Notes: generated by a model not told the origin, from the letters alone. Positions 17,473 to 27,784 are shown, counted from the first letter of the stretch. The stretch: DNA of 64,000 nt from Gemmatimonadota bacterium (GCA_028873815.1 JAPPNN010000040.1:84458-148457); one strand, 5' to 3'. Numbers and translations are program-made.

Positions 17473-18774
17473 CTACCTGCGCGTGTCGCGCCTCGTCAGC
17501 GGACTCAGGTAGTCGCGGCTGCCAAGGCCCAGCTTGCGCAGCGCGATGCCCGTCATGCATTCGTCCACGACCTGCTTGGCGTTGAGCGCGGTCGTGTAGC
17601 CCGGATCGACCAGGGGGTTGAGTTCGACCAGGTCGAACCCGACCACGTTGTTCTCGGAGCAGAGACCGCGAACGATCGGGAAGACCTCGCGTGGGGTGAG
17701 CCCTCCGGGCACGGGCGTGCCGGTGCCCGACGTGTAGGCCGGGTCCATCACGTCGATGTCGAACGAGATGTGCAGGTACTCGGGCCCGTCGTTGGCCTCG
17801 TCCAGGACGCGCTGCATGACCGTGGTCCAGCCATCGCGGTCGATCTCGGCCATCGTGTGGTACCGGAACTCGTTCTCGCGCATCCATTCGAAGCCCTCCG
17901 GGCCCGGCCAGCTGCCGCGGAGCCCCACCTGGATGAAGTTCCTGCCGAGGATGTGGCCTTCGTCCACGAGGCGGCGCACCGGCTGCGCGTGCGAAATGAG
18001 GTGTCCGCTGCGGGTGCCCCCGGCGTCGTAGTGGGCGTCGAAGTGGATGACGCCGACGTTCTCCTTGCCGTATACGTCGGCCAGGCCGGCCACGTTGGCG
18101 AACTCGATCGAGTGGTCCCCACCGATGATCACCGGAATCGCGCCGGTCTCGGCAATCTCGCGGACCATGCGGCGGATCGGCGGCATGCTGCGCTCCGTGC
18201 TGAGATTGTCGATCGGAGCGTTGCCGTAGTCCACCGCGGTCAACTCGCTTCGCCAGCGCACCATCGTCTCCATGCTGCCGACGCTGCGTCTCATGGCGCG
18301 GAAGGCGGTCGGTCCCTCGCCCGCCCCGCGGAAGCCGACACCCATGTCGACCGGCGCGCCCATGAACGCCACCTCGACCTCGCCCGCGACGAGGTCCTCG
18401 ATCGTGCGCGCGACGGGCAGGCCGAAGAAGGTCAGGACCGATCCCACCCGGATGGGACCGGGTTCCCGCGGGGGATCGCTCGAGATGTCGCGGTCCCGCC
18501 AGACTTCCAGGTTCGGGTCGTTGGGGTCGAGGCGGATGATCGCGGCCTCGGGGTCCGGGACCTCCTCCTGCGCCGAGTCCTGCGCCTCCTCTTGCGCGGC
18601 CTCTTCCGCCGCCTGGGCGGAGTCCGACCCCTCAGCCGCGTCCGCGGTCTGGGCGCCGGTTGCCTCGGCGTCGCCGGAACCCGGGGGCGGAGCCTCGCAG
18701 CCCCACGCAAGCATGCCGAATGCGACGAGCAGCGCAGCGGCGCGAAGCGATGACGGGGGCGACGGATCTCTCAT
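17473..18774 (-). CDS. Agmatinase/arginase-family lipoprotein
   Basis: This 433-residue protein starts at 18774, giving a lipoprotein signal (LLVAFGMLAWGC). An Ala/Glu/Gln-rich acidic linker spans about residues 30-75. The ureohydrolase fold follows with Mn-binding residues H221 (GGDHS), D246, H248 and D250 (DAHYD), and D339 and D341 (SFDIDVMDP). Agmatinases convert agmatine to putrescine and urea. Export of such an enzyme on a lipid anchor is unusual; substrates could be agmatine or other guanidino compounds. It overlaps in operon with the amidase (6-base gap) and is divergent from two amidohydrolases. Confidence 0.92.
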   Translation of the reverse strand: MRDPSPPSSLRAAALLVAFGMLAWGCEAPPPGSGDAEATGAQTADAAEGSDSAQAAEEAAQEEAQDSAQEEVPDPEAAIIRLDPNDPNLEVWRDRDISSDPPREPGPIRVGSVLTFFGLPVARTIEDLVAGEVEVAFMGAPVDMGVGFRGAGEGPTAFRAMRRSVGSMETMVRWRSELTAVDYGNAPIDNLSTERSMPPIRRMVREIAETGAIPVIIGGDHSIEFANVAGLADVYGKENVGVIHFDAHYDAGGTRSGHLISHAQPVRRLVDEGHILGRNFIQVGLRGSWPGPEGFEWMRENEFRYHTMAEIDRDGWTTVMQRVLDEANDGPEYLHISFDIDVMDPAYTSGTGTPVPGGLTPREVFPIVRGLCSENNVVGFDLVELNPLVDPGYTTALNAKQVVDECMTGIALRKLGLGSRDYLSPLTRRDTRR

Positions 18775-18862
18775 GCGCACAGTGTATGCTCCGCGCCGTT
18801 TGCTCGCCAGCGTGGGCGACCGGCATGTTGTTTGCTCCGCTTCGCTTGACGGGAGAATCGCA

Positions 18863-20272
18863 ATGGCCGTTCCTCGAGTGGTCGCCAGCGTGTGGCCGAT
18901 CATCGCTGTGGCAGCATTGTCGGTTGGCGCGTGCGGTCCCGAGGACGCGCCAACCAGCTCGCCGGCCGACCGGGCCACCGTCGCCATCGAATCCGTCACG
19001 GTCATTTCCATGGACGGGGAGCAGACGCTGAGAGACATGACCGTTCTGGTCGGCGACGGGCGCGTGCTCGCGGTGCAGCCCGCCGACGAGGCCGATGTCC
19101 CCGGCGGAGCCGTGCGGGTCGACGGCCGGGGCCGCTTCCTGATCCCCGGCCTCAACGACATGCACGTGCACTTTTCGGACTCGTCGGCTCTCGGCCGCTT
19201 TGTTGCGACCGGCGTGACGGGCGTGCGGGTCCTGTGGGGCGGCCCCATCACAGTCGAATTCCGCGACCGGATCGCCCGCGGCGAACTCGTCGGCCCCGAC
19301 ATCTACACCGCCGGGACGATCATCGAGGGACTGCCCCCGCCCGAACTGGCTTCGGTCATCGACACGGCAGGACGCGTGATCGTGCACGACAGCATCGACG
19401 GCGCGGCAGTTGTGCGGGAACAGCACGCGGCCGGGTACGACTTCATCAAGGTCTACAACAACGTGCCCGCGGCGGCGTACCGGGGGATCGTCGCCGAGGC
19501 GGCTGCGCTGGGCATCCCGGTGGCGGGGCACATCCCCTTCGAAGTGGGGCTCGACGGCGCGCTCGCGGCGGGCCAGGCCAGCATCGAGCACCTGCGCGGC
19601 TACATCTGGCACCTCGTGCCGGAAGACGCGCCCAACCAGCCCGGGGCGGACCTCCGCTCCCGCACGCTGGCGTGGGCGCACGGCGACCTGTCGCGCATCC
19701 AGGCGCTCGCCGAACGCACCCGCGACGCCGGCGTGTGGAGCGTCCCCACGCTCTCGGTCCGCATGATCATGAAGCCGGACCGCCTGGTCGAAGCGTACCT
19801 CGCCACCGAGGAGGCGTCCCACATGACCGAAGGCATGCGCGCCTTCTACACCGAGCGCATGTCGATCCCCTGGATGAGCAACTTCACCCCGGACGATTTC
19901 GAAGCGGCCATGGACGGGTTCTCGGTCGCCGATTCGCTGATCCGCGCGCTGGTGGGCGTGGGCGCGCCGGTGATGGCCGGAACCGACACACCGCCGCTCG
20001 GCTTCGCGCTTCATCGCGAACTGGAGGAGCTGGTGGGCGCGGGTCTGTCCCCGTTTGAGGCGTTGCAGAGCGCCACGGTCCTCCCGGCCCGCTTCCTCGG
20101 TCGTGGCGAGGGAGCGGGCATGGTGACGGAGGGAAGCCCGGCGGACCTGGTGCTGCTGGAGGCCGATCCCCTGGCCGCCATCGGGAACACACGCCGAATC
20201 GCGGGGGTGGTGCGGCGCGGGGAATGGCTCGGCCGGGCCACATTGGACGCCATGCTGGCGGGCCGCGGATGA
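18863..20272 (+). CDS. Amidohydrolase-family lipoprotein
   Basis: This 469-residue protein begins at 18863, preceded by GGGAGAA. The signal ends at a lipobox (LSVGAC). The amidohydrolase motif HxH is H101/H103 in DMHVH; further metal-site candidates are a His in VAGHIPFE, a His in IEHLRG and the Asp in AGTDTPP. The closing strand SPADLVLLEADPLA is typical of imidazolonepropionase-like amidohydrolases. The substrate is unknown. The next gene, 22 bases on, is a paralogue, so they are probably co-transcribed. Confidence 0.9.
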   Translation: MAVPRVVASVWPIIAVAALSVGACGPEDAPTSSPADRATVAIESVTVISMDGEQTLRDMTVLVGDGRVLAVQPADEADVPGGAVRVDGRGRFLIPGLNDMHVHFSDSSALGRFVATGVTGVRVLWGGPITVEFRDRIARGELVGPDIYTAGTIIEGLPPPELASVIDTAGRVIVHDSIDGAAVVREQHAAGYDFIKVYNNVPAAAYRGIVAEAAALGIPVAGHIPFEVGLDGALAAGQASIEHLRGYIWHLVPEDAPNQPGADLRSRTLAWAHGDLSRIQALAERTRDAGVWSVPTLSVRMIMKPDRLVEAYLATEEASHMTEGMRAFYTERMSIPWMSNFTPDDFEAAMDGFSVADSLIRALVGVGAPVMAGTDTPPLGFALHRELEELVGAGLSPFEALQSATVLPARFLGRGEGAGMVTEGSPADLVLLEADPLAAIGNTRRIAGVVRRGEWLGRATLDAMLAGRG

Positions 20273-20294
20273 ACCCGAGGGAGGCCACAGGACG

Positions 20295-21728
20295 ATGATC
20301 TCTCTTTCGCGCCTTATGGAGCCGACCCACACGCACCCCACCGACGCGCACCAAGCCGCGACGGTGCCGCTCGCCTCCGTGCTCGCCGCGACCTGCGTCC
20401 TCGCCGCGGCCTGCGCGCCCGCCCCCGTGGAAGACCAGAGCCAGCCCGGCATGCTGGCCGTGACCAACGCGACCATCATCGACGGGAAGGGCGGCGAGCC
20501 GGTCCCGGATGGCGTAGTCGTCGTCGAGGGCGACCGGATCATCGCGGTGGGGACCGCCGCCGAGGTGACCGTACCGGACGGAGCCACCATCATCGACGCG
20601 GCGGGCGGTTCGGTGATGCCCGGTCTCGCCGACATGCACGTCCACATGGTGGGGGGCTGGGACGGCGTCAGCACCGACATGCTTGGGTATCGCCGCTACC
20701 TGAACTCACTGCTGTACGCGGGCGTCACTACAGTGCTCGACGTCGGCAACGTCCTGCCGTTCATTCAGCAGATCCAGGCCGAGACCGAGGCGGCCCGTCT
20801 CGCCGGCCCCCGGGTCTACATGGCGGGACCGCTCGTGGATGGGCCCGTGCCGATATGGCCGCCCATCACCTACTTCACCTTCGAGGCTTCGGCCATGCGG
20901 AGACACGCCACTCAGCTGGCCGCGGCCGGGGTGGACGCGCTCAAGGGGTACGCCGGCCTCGACGCGGAGATGGTCGACTCGCTGGTGCAGGCGGGCGCCG
21001 ACTTCGGCCTGCCCGTGATCGTGGACCTGGGCTCGCGCGGCGACTACCCGGCGGCGGTCGAGGCCGGTGTCCTGGCACGTGCACACGCGCCCTCCGGCCC
21101 GCTGAGCGACGACGAAATCGCGGCCATGGTGGAGCACGGCACGGCCTCGATCACGACGCTGGCCGTGCTGGAGTCGTTCGCGCGGCGACGGTTGCGCGAC
21201 CTGGCGTTTCTCGACCACCCGCTCATCGCTGCGACCACTCCCCCCCGGTTTCTGGACGCGCTGCGTGAGCACGCCACGCGGACCCTGTCGGACGAGGAGA
21301 CCGCGTTCGCGGCCACCATCGAGGAGCGCCTCGCGGCGGCCATGGCCAACGTGAAGCGGCTGAGCGACGCCGGTGTGCTGCTCGTCGCGGGCACCGACGC
21401 GCCCTACCCCGGCGTCTTCCAGGGCGAAGGCATCCACCGCGAGCTGGAGCTCCTCGTCGAGGCCGGCCTCACCCCGCTTCAGGCGATTTCCGCCGCCACC
21501 CACCACGCCGCGCGCCTCATGGACGCGGACGGCGAGTGGGGCGCCATTTCACCCGGCCTGGCCGCCGATCTGCTGGTGGTGCGGGGCAATCCGGCCGCGA
21601 ACATCGGCGCGACCCGCGACATCCTGGTCGTCATCCAGCGCGGCGTCGTCCTCGACCGCTCACGACTCGTGTTCAGCGCGCTGGACGACCCCGGGTTCAG
21701 GACGGTGGGATCGGTGGCCGCGAACTGA
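20295..21728 (+). CDS. Amidohydrolase-family lipoprotein (paralogue)
   Basis: This 477-residue protein has a signal with cysteines at VLAAACAP that fit a lipobox. Metal ligands H115/H117 lie in ADMHVH; KGYAGLDAEMV supplies the likely carbamylated-Lys position and AGTDAPYPGVF the catalytic Asp. The C-terminal SPGLAADLLVVRGNPAANI strand is standard for the family. It differs from its upstream neighbour but shares the overall layout, which suggests two related exported hydrolases with different substrates. Confidence 0.9.
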   Translation: MISLSRLMEPTHTHPTDAHQAATVPLASVLAATCVLAAACAPAPVEDQSQPGMLAVTNATIIDGKGGEPVPDGVVVVEGDRIIAVGTAAEVTVPDGATIIDAAGGSVMPGLADMHVHMVGGWDGVSTDMLGYRRYLNSLLYAGVTTVLDVGNVLPFIQQIQAETEAARLAGPRVYMAGPLVDGPVPIWPPITYFTFEASAMRRHATQLAAAGVDALKGYAGLDAEMVDSLVQAGADFGLPVIVDLGSRGDYPAAVEAGVLARAHAPSGPLSDDEIAAMVEHGTASITTLAVLESFARRRLRDLAFLDHPLIAATTPPRFLDALREHATRTLSDEETAFAATIEERLAAAMANVKRLSDAGVLLVAGTDAPYPGVFQGEGIHRELELLVEAGLTPLQAISAATHHAARLMDADGEWGAISPGLAADLLVVRGNPAANIGATRDILVVIQRGVVLDRSRLVFSALDDPGFRTVGSVAAN

Positions 21729-21738
21729 ACGGGAAGTG

Positions 21739-22506
21739 CTACGGCTTTCTCGCGACGAAGAACATCCTGCCCTCGTGCAACGAGCCCTCCAGGATGGGTT
21801 CGTTCCCATCGAAGTTCTGCAGCTCCTCGAACCCGGCCGCTCGCAGCCGCTCCCTGATTTCACTCTCGTCATACCAGCGTTGAATCAGAGGGAAATCGGT
21901 CCGCGTCCAACCCGAACCCTTCAGTTCGAACAGGGTGACCTTGAGCCTTCCGATCTTCTCATCCGCATCATGTGAAGATCGAACCACGCAGACGTGGTTT
22001 TCCTCTACATACCCGAACGAGCCTTGCCACCTGGACCGGTAGCCTTCTTCCATGTTGAGGTCGAACGCGAAGCAGCCGCCGCCTTCCAGGACGGCGAATA
22101 CGCATTGAAACACCTGTTCCAACTCGTCCAGACTCATCACGTGATTCAGGCTGTCGAAGGTTGAGAAAACCGCCGAAAACCTGCGGGACAGTTCGATGCT
22201 TCGGGCGTCCTGAACAACGAATTCCACGTCGGGAGCATTTTGCCTCGCGATCTCGATCATCTGTTCCGAACCATCCAGGCCCGTCGTGCGGTATCCTTGC
22301 CGCGAAAGCTCGGCGGCAAGCTGTCCGGTGCCGCAGCAGAGATCCAGAACAGCGCTCCCGGGTGGGAGATTCCGCAGGACCAGGTGATCGAGGATCGGGT
22401 ACGCATCCGTCGCGAAGAAGCCCCAGTGCCGGTTGTAGATGCGCGCAAAGGGATCATACGCGTCGTAGCGGGTCACTTCGGGATCTCCTTCCGGGAAGGT
22501 TGACAA
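21739..22506 (-). CDS. Class I SAM-dependent methyltransferase
   Basis: This 255-residue cytoplasmic enzyme has a Rossmann-fold motif I at residues 53-61 (VLDLCCGTG), motif II (GLDGSEQMIEIAR), motif III/IV (DARSIELSRRFSAVFSTFDSL) and a C-terminal strand (EGRMFFVARKP). It is the usual size for small-molecule methyltransferases. The substrate is unknown. It faces the amidohydrolase gene tail-to-tail (10-base gap) and is divergent from the sugar dehydrogenase-like gene. Confidence 0.9.
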   Translation of the reverse strand: MSTFPEGDPEVTRYDAYDPFARIYNRHWGFFATDAYPILDHLVLRNLPPGSAVLDLCCGTGQLAAELSRQGYRTTGLDGSEQMIEIARQNAPDVEFVVQDARSIELSRRFSAVFSTFDSLNHVMSLDELEQVFQCVFAVLEGGGCFAFDLNMEEGYRSRWQGSFGYVEENHVCVVRSSHDADEKIGRLKVTLFELKGSGWTRTDFPLIQRWYDESEIRERLRAAGFEELQNFDGNEPILEGSLHEGRMFFVARKP

Positions 22507-22567
22507 TGCAGATTCGGTGCGTTGCTACCTTTAATCAATCGCACGCAATCCGGACGATACATCTCAG

Positions 22568-23824
22568 ATGAACCATCCGCGCCACCTCCGCATTCTCGCC
22601 CTCCTCCTTCTGCCCGTCTCGGGGTGCAATCCGGGTGATTCGGACCCACCGGTCAACGTCGTCGTCGTCGTCAGCACCGCGCACCACGATTTCCGGGTCG
22701 AAGCGGTGGCCGACGGCTTGGTGCGTCCGTTCTCGATGGCTTTCACCCCCGAAGGCGATCTCCTGGTAACGGAACGGCCCGGACGGCTTCGAGTCATCCG
22801 AAACGGGGTTCTCCTTCCTGACTCGGTCGAGGGTCTGCCGCCGATCCGGGCACTCGGGCGCGGCGCCCGTTCCATGAACGGCTTCGAGCAGGCCGGATTG
22901 CGCGACGCGATCCTCCACCCGGAGTTCGAGACGAACCGACTCCTCTATCTCAGCTACGTGAAGCCGGGGCCGGATTCGCTGGGCACGATCGCGATCGCCC
23001 GGGGCCGGTTCGAGAACGACCGGGTGACGGATGTGGAGGAGCTTTTCCACGCGGACGCATTCGGGAATGGTACCGACCGGAGCTCGATGTGGGGCGGACG
23101 CCTGGTCTTCGACCACGACGGCTACCTGTTCATGACGCTGGGCGACCGGCAGTGGCCTTCGGCGGGCGACCTGGAGGCGCATCCGGCCCAGGATCTGTCG
23201 AACCACAACGGGAGCACGATCCGGCTCCACGACGACGGCCGGGTCCCGGAGGACAACCCGTTCGTGGGCCGGGAGGGGATCCACCCCGAGATCTGGACGT
23301 GGGGTCACCGGAACGCGCAGGGGATGGCGGTGCACCCGGAAACGGGGGACCTGTGGCAGAACGAGCATGGCCCGCAGGGCGGGGACGAACTCAATCTGAT
23401 CGAAGCCGGCCGTGACTACGGCTGGCCGGTCGTGGGGTACGGCGTGAACTACCGGACGGGCTCGCGCATCCACCCAGGCACCCTCATGGATGGCATGGAG
23501 CCGCCGGACCATGTCTGGGTGCCCTCGATCGGCGTCTCCGGGATGCTCTTCTACACGGGCGACGCATTCCCCGAGTGGCGCGGCGACATGCTCGTCGGCG
23601 GCCTCAGCGGACGGCGCCTCGTCCGGCTGCGGCTGGAGGGCCGTGAGGTGACGCAGGAGGAGACGCTCCTGCAGGGAATCGGCGGCATCCCCGACATCGG
23701 CCGCATCCGCGACGTACGGGAAGGACCGGACGGCTTCATCTACCTGGCCATCGACGGAGACACGCGGGACGTCGACGGGCCGGCGACCGGGATTGTGCGG
23801 CTCGTGCCGGCTGGACGCCGATAG
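22568..23824 (+). CDS. PQQ-dependent sugar dehydrogenase-like lipoprotein
   Basis: This 418-residue protein has a lipobox VSGC with acylated C20. It has the six-bladed GSDH (glucose/sorbosone dehydrogenase) propeller: VADGLVRPFSMAFTPEGDLL, GGRLVFDHDGYLFMTLGDR, WGHRNAQGMAVHPETGDLW, EHGPQGGDELNLIEAGRDYGW and DIGRIRDVREGPDGFIYLA. It would oxidise an aldose with PQQ in the periplasm. The catalytic His is probably in the WGHRNAQG region. Confidence 0.93.
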   Translation: MNHPRHLRILALLLLPVSGCNPGDSDPPVNVVVVVSTAHHDFRVEAVADGLVRPFSMAFTPEGDLLVTERPGRLRVIRNGVLLPDSVEGLPPIRALGRGARSMNGFEQAGLRDAILHPEFETNRLLYLSYVKPGPDSLGTIAIARGRFENDRVTDVEELFHADAFGNGTDRSSMWGGRLVFDHDGYLFMTLGDRQWPSAGDLEAHPAQDLSNHNGSTIRLHDDGRVPEDNPFVGREGIHPEIWTWGHRNAQGMAVHPETGDLWQNEHGPQGGDELNLIEAGRDYGWPVVGYGVNYRTGSRIHPGTLMDGMEPPDHVWVPSIGVSGMLFYTGDAFPEWRGDMLVGGLSGRRLVRLRLEGREVTQEETLLQGIGGIPDIGRIRDVREGPDGFIYLAIDGDTRDVDGPATGIVRLVPAGRR

Positions 23825-23876
23825 CCTATGTTGGAAGGTTGATCACCGACATCCGTCGTTCTCCAAGGACGGGCGC

Positions 23877-26360
23877 GTGAAAACACTGGGCGCAAGTACG
23901 ATTCTGCTGCTCTGGTTCGCCCTCACGGGGCTGCCCTCGGGGGACCGTGCGTCCGTTCCGGCTCCCACCGCTCACGACCAGGATGTCGGTGTCGCCGCCG
24001 TCGACGACGCGGCGGATCTCACCGGCGTGGTCCAGCGCTACTGTGTTCGCTGTCACAACGAGCGCCTGCTGCGCGGGAACCTCACGCTGGAGGAGTTCGA
24101 CGTGGCGAGCGCCCACGAGCGGGCGCCGACGGCGGAGAAGATGATCCGCAAGCTGCGCGCCGGGATGATGCCGCCGCCGGGCCAGCGGCGGCCGCCCCCG
24201 GACACGCTGCTCGCGCTGGTCGAGACGCTCGAGGCCGTGGTCGACCGCGAAGCCGCCCGTGACCGGAATCCCGGCTCGCGGCGTTTCCAACGGCTGAACC
24301 GGGCCGAATACGAGCGGGTAATCCGCGACCTTGTGGAACTCGAGATCGATGCGAGCCGCTGGCTGCCCGCGGACACCTACCTGGGCGCCTTCGACAACAT
24401 GTCGGACGCGCAGGGCCTGTCGACCACGCTCCTCGAAGCGTACCTGAGGGCCGCCACCGAGGTGAGCCGCCTCGCCGTCGGCAATCCGGACGCCCTGTCG
24501 AAGACGGCCAAGTATACGAATCCGATCGATGTCTCCCAGCATGCGTGGGACCACATCAAGGGCACGCCGTACGGGACGCGCGGCGGAATGGTCGTGACCC
24601 ACGACTTCCCCGTGGACGGAGAGTATGTGATCTCGCTCGAGACGCTCTTCGGTCAGGGGACCGGCTTCCAGGATGTCGACATCTCCGTCGACGGTGAGGG
24701 CGTGGCGCTGCTCGGTCTCGAGCACGGGGGGCGCTCCACGGTCCCGATCCGCACCGAGCCGATCTTCGTGCGCGCGGGCCAACGCCAGGTTGCGGCGGCG
24801 TTCGTGCGCACGATCGAGGGACCGTATGAGGACCGTTTGAAAACGCCCGGCTGGTCGTTTGTCGGGGGTGAGGACTCACAGGCGTGGGCAAACTACGGGA
24901 TCACGGCGCTTCCCCACCTGAGCGAGCTGATGATCACCGGCCCGCAGCGCAGCACGGGACTCTCGGAGACGCCGAGCCGGAGAAAGGTCTTCCATTGCCA
25001 TCCGGACGAAAGGGCGGCGATGGGCGGCGCGGCGGCAGCGGCTGTGACGGAGGCGGCAGCGACAGCGGCCACACAGGCGGCGGCCCGTGCGTGCGCCAAG
25101 TCGATCGTGGCCCGGCTCGCCCGCGAAGCCTACCGGCGACCGGTGACCGAGGACGATCTCGCCGGACCGATGACCTTCTACGACCGTGCCGCCGCCGAGG
25201 ACGGGTTCGAGATCGGCGTTCGGACCGCGCTCCAGGCAATCCTCGCTGGCCCGTCCTTCATCTTCCGCCTCGAGCAGGCTCAACCCGCGTCCGCGCCCGG
25301 GGAGAGCTACCGAATCGCCGACGTCGACCTTGCCTCCCGCCTTTCGTTCTTCCTGTGGGCTGCTAGCCCGGACGGCGAGCTGCTGGAACTGGCCGCGGAG
25401 CAGCGGCTGTCGGAGCCGCAGATCCTCGAATCGCAGGTGCGCCGGATGCTTGCCGACCCGCGGGCCGACGCGCTCTCGGCGCGCTTCGCCTCGCAGTGGC
25501 TGCGGCTTCAGGACGCGGAGGACAACCAGCCCGAGCCCTATCTCTATCCGGACTTCACGGGCCAGCTTCGCGAGGACCTGGTCCGCGAGACCCAGCTCCT
25601 CTTCGACCACCTGATTCGCGAGGACCGGAGTCTTCTGGAACTCTACACGGCGGACTACACGTTCCTGAACGAGCGCCTCGCCGCGCACTACGGGATTGCG
25701 GGGGTCTCGGGCCCCGGGTTCCGCCGCGTGAGCTACCCGGACGACACCCGACGCGGCGTGATGGGGCACGGCAGCGTGCTGCTCCTGACTTCGATGTCCG
25801 CGCGCACGTCGCCCGTCCTGCGCGGGAAATGGGTGATGGAAGTCCTCATGGGCACGCCGCCTCCACCGCCCCCACCCGACATCCCCGCCTTTGACGACAC
25901 TGAGTCGGCCCGGGACGGGCGGCCACTGACCACGCGGCAGCGGCTCGAGATCCACCGGGCGAATCCGACCTGCAATTCGTGCCACAGGTTCATGGACCCG
26001 ATCGGGCTCGCGCTGGACAACTACGACGTGACGGGACGGATGCGGGTTCGCGAAAACGGGGTCGCGCTCGACACGCGGGGGACCTTCTACGACGGGACCG
26101 AGATCAGCACGCCCGCAGAACTCGTGGACGTGCTCGTCAAGCGGCCGGTCCCGCTGGTTCGAAACTTCACCGCGCAACTGATCTCGTACGCGATCGGCCG
26201 CAGAGCCGAGTACTTCGATGAGCCGACCATCCGGGCCATAGCCCGCGAGGCGGAAGCCAACGACTACAGAATGTCCTCGTTCATACTCGGCGTCGTGAAC
26301 AGCGACGCCTTTCGGATGGCGCGTCCGGCGTCCGCCGTGGGCAAGGAGGGAGAATCATGA
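23877..26360 (+). CDS. DUF1592-family protein with N-terminal c-type heme motif
   Basis: This is an 827-residue exported protein. A GTG at 23877 is chosen because a signal-like hydrophobic segment follows (LGASTILLLWFALTGLPSG). C56-x2-C59-H60 (YCVRCHNE) is a cytochrome-c-type heme site, and a second CxxCH (NPTCNSCHRFMDPIG) lies near residue 705. The order matches DUF1587-DUF1595-DUF1592-DUF1588-DUF1585 proteins from Planctomycetes and Acidobacteria. Between residues about 385 and 410 is an Ala/Thr-rich low-complexity stretch. The function is unknown, perhaps electron transfer coupled to an outer oxidation. It is the first gene of a four-gene ATGA-coupled chain. Confidence 0.88.
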   Translation: MKTLGASTILLLWFALTGLPSGDRASVPAPTAHDQDVGVAAVDDAADLTGVVQRYCVRCHNERLLRGNLTLEEFDVASAHERAPTAEKMIRKLRAGMMPPPGQRRPPPDTLLALVETLEAVVDREAARDRNPGSRRFQRLNRAEYERVIRDLVELEIDASRWLPADTYLGAFDNMSDAQGLSTTLLEAYLRAATEVSRLAVGNPDALSKTAKYTNPIDVSQHAWDHIKGTPYGTRGGMVVTHDFPVDGEYVISLETLFGQGTGFQDVDISVDGEGVALLGLEHGGRSTVPIRTEPIFVRAGQRQVAAAFVRTIEGPYEDRLKTPGWSFVGGEDSQAWANYGITALPHLSELMITGPQRSTGLSETPSRRKVFHCHPDERAAMGGAAAAAVTEAAATAATQAAARACAKSIVARLAREAYRRPVTEDDLAGPMTFYDRAAAEDGFEIGVRTALQAILAGPSFIFRLEQAQPASAPGESYRIADVDLASRLSFFLWAASPDGELLELAAEQRLSEPQILESQVRRMLADPRADALSARFASQWLRLQDAEDNQPEPYLYPDFTGQLREDLVRETQLLFDHLIREDRSLLELYTADYTFLNERLAAHYGIAGVSGPGFRRVSYPDDTRRGVMGHGSVLLLTSMSARTSPVLRGKWVMEVLMGTPPPPPPPDIPAFDDTESARDGRPLTTRQRLEIHRANPTCNSCHRFMDPIGLALDNYDVTGRMRVRENGVALDTRGTFYDGTEISTPAELVDVLVKRPVPLVRNFTAQLISYAIGRRAEYFDEPTIRAIAREAEANDYRMSSFILGVVNSDAFRMARPASAVGKEGES

Positions 26361-27784
26361 ACTTCATCACCGGCAGACACCTTTCGCGCCGCACTTTCCT
26401 GCGGGGAGCCGGCGCCAGCGTGGCATTGCCTCTGCTCGACGCGATGGTCCCCGCTCGACGGCTGCGGGCCGACCCGAGGAAGGCGGCGGAGTTCACGCGG
26501 CTCGTCTGCATCGAGGAGTCGATGGGCGTGGCCGGATCAAGCGACTGGGGTGACGCGCGTCACCTGTTCGCGCCGGCGGCCACCGGGCGCGACTTCGAAC
26601 TGGTCGCGGACAGCCAGCTCAAGCCGCTGGAAGCGTTCCGCGAGTACATGACGATCGTGAGCAACACGGACTGCCGCTCCGCGGAAGCGTTTCGGGCCGA
26701 GGAAATCGGCGGCGACCACGACCGCTCGACCGCGGTGTTCCTGACTCAGGCGCATCCGAGGCAGACCCAGGGGTCCGACATCTTCCTCGGCACCTCGCTC
26801 GATCAACTGCATGCACAACGATTCGGGCAGGAGACGGTGCTCCCGTCACTGGAACTCTGCATCGAGGGCATCGATCGCGGCGGTGGCTGCGCGTACAACT
26901 ATCACTGCGCATACACGACCTCGCTGGCGTGGGCCTCGCCCAACCAGCCGCTTCCGGCAATCCGGGAGCCGCGCGTCGTGTTCGAGCGGCTGTTCGGCGC
27001 CGGTGACACGGCCGCGGATCGGGCGGCGCGGCGGCGTACGGACCGCAGCATCATCGACTGGATCGCGACCGAGGTCGTTCGGCTCAGAAGGACCTTGGGG
27101 GCGGCCGATCGCGTCGCGCTGGAGGAGTACGTCGACCACATCCGTGAGATCGAGCGCAGGATCCTATTGGTCGAAGCGCGGAACACGAGCGGTGAGGAGC
27201 GCGCGATGCCCGAGGCGCCGTCGGGTGTGCCGGACTCCTTCGAGGAGCACATGCAGTTGATGTTCGATCTGCAACTGCTCGCGCTGCAGACGGACCTGAC
27301 GCGGGTCATCACCTTCAAGACCGGCTTCGACCAGTCGAACCGGACGTTCCCCGGCAGCGGCACAACGAGATCCATCCACGGGGCCTCGCACCACGGCAAC
27401 GTCCCCGAGGACATCATGGACTTCAACCGGATCAATACCTACCGGCTCGGGCAGCTGGCGTACTTCCTCGAGAAGATGCGCGACACGGTGGAGGGCGATG
27501 CCTCGTTGCTCGACAAGACGGCGATCATCTGGGGCTCGCCGATGGCGGACGGGAACCTTCACAACCACCGACGCGCGCCGTTGCTCGTAATGGGCCGGGC
27601 GAACGGGGCGCTGGAGGGCGGCACCCACTTGCGCGCCCCCAATGGGACCCCGATGGCCAACGCCTTCGTGAGCCTCATGCGCAAGATTGGACACCCCGAG
27701 ATGGCAACGTTCGGCGACAGCGACGGCGTGTTCTCACTCGACTGGGCGGGCGGGGCGCCCTCTGGCGGGAGGGGTCCGGCATGA
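26357..27784 (+). CDS. DUF1552-family protein with Tat signal
   Basis: This 475-residue protein starts with a twin-arginine signal (HLSRRTFLRGAGASVALPLL) and has the DUF1552 body, including the GGDHDRSTAVFLTQAHP region, a conserved RSIHGASHHG segment and IIWGSPMADGNLHNHRRAPL. DUF1552 genes almost always follow DUF1592 genes, and here the ATG overlaps the DUF1592 stop by 4 bases. The biochemical role of the pair is unknown. Confidence 0.92.
   Translation: MNFITGRHLSRRTFLRGAGASVALPLLDAMVPARRLRADPRKAAEFTRLVCIEESMGVAGSSDWGDARHLFAPAATGRDFELVADSQLKPLEAFREYMTIVSNTDCRSAEAFRAEEIGGDHDRSTAVFLTQAHPRQTQGSDIFLGTSLDQLHAQRFGQETVLPSLELCIEGIDRGGGCAYNYHCAYTTSLAWASPNQPLPAIREPRVVFERLFGAGDTAADRAARRRTDRSIIDWIATEVVRLRRTLGAADRVALEEYVDHIREIERRILLVEARNTSGEERAMPEAPSGVPDSFEEHMQLMFDLQLLALQTDLTRVITFKTGFDQSNRTFPGSGTTRSIHGASHHGNVPEDIMDFNRINTYRLGQLAYFLEKMRDTVEGDASLLDKTAIIWGSPMADGNLHNHRRAPLLVMGRANGALEGGTHLRAPNGTPMANAFVSLMRKIGHPEMATFGDSDGVFSLDWAGGAPSGGRGPA

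Noticed and set aside
15925..18753. Long plus-strand open frame (about 940 codons) opposite the amidase and agmatinase genes
   Set aside because: It has no recognisable domains and is Arg/Gly/Val-rich, the expected antisense frame of two high-G+C genes with clear catalytic motifs.
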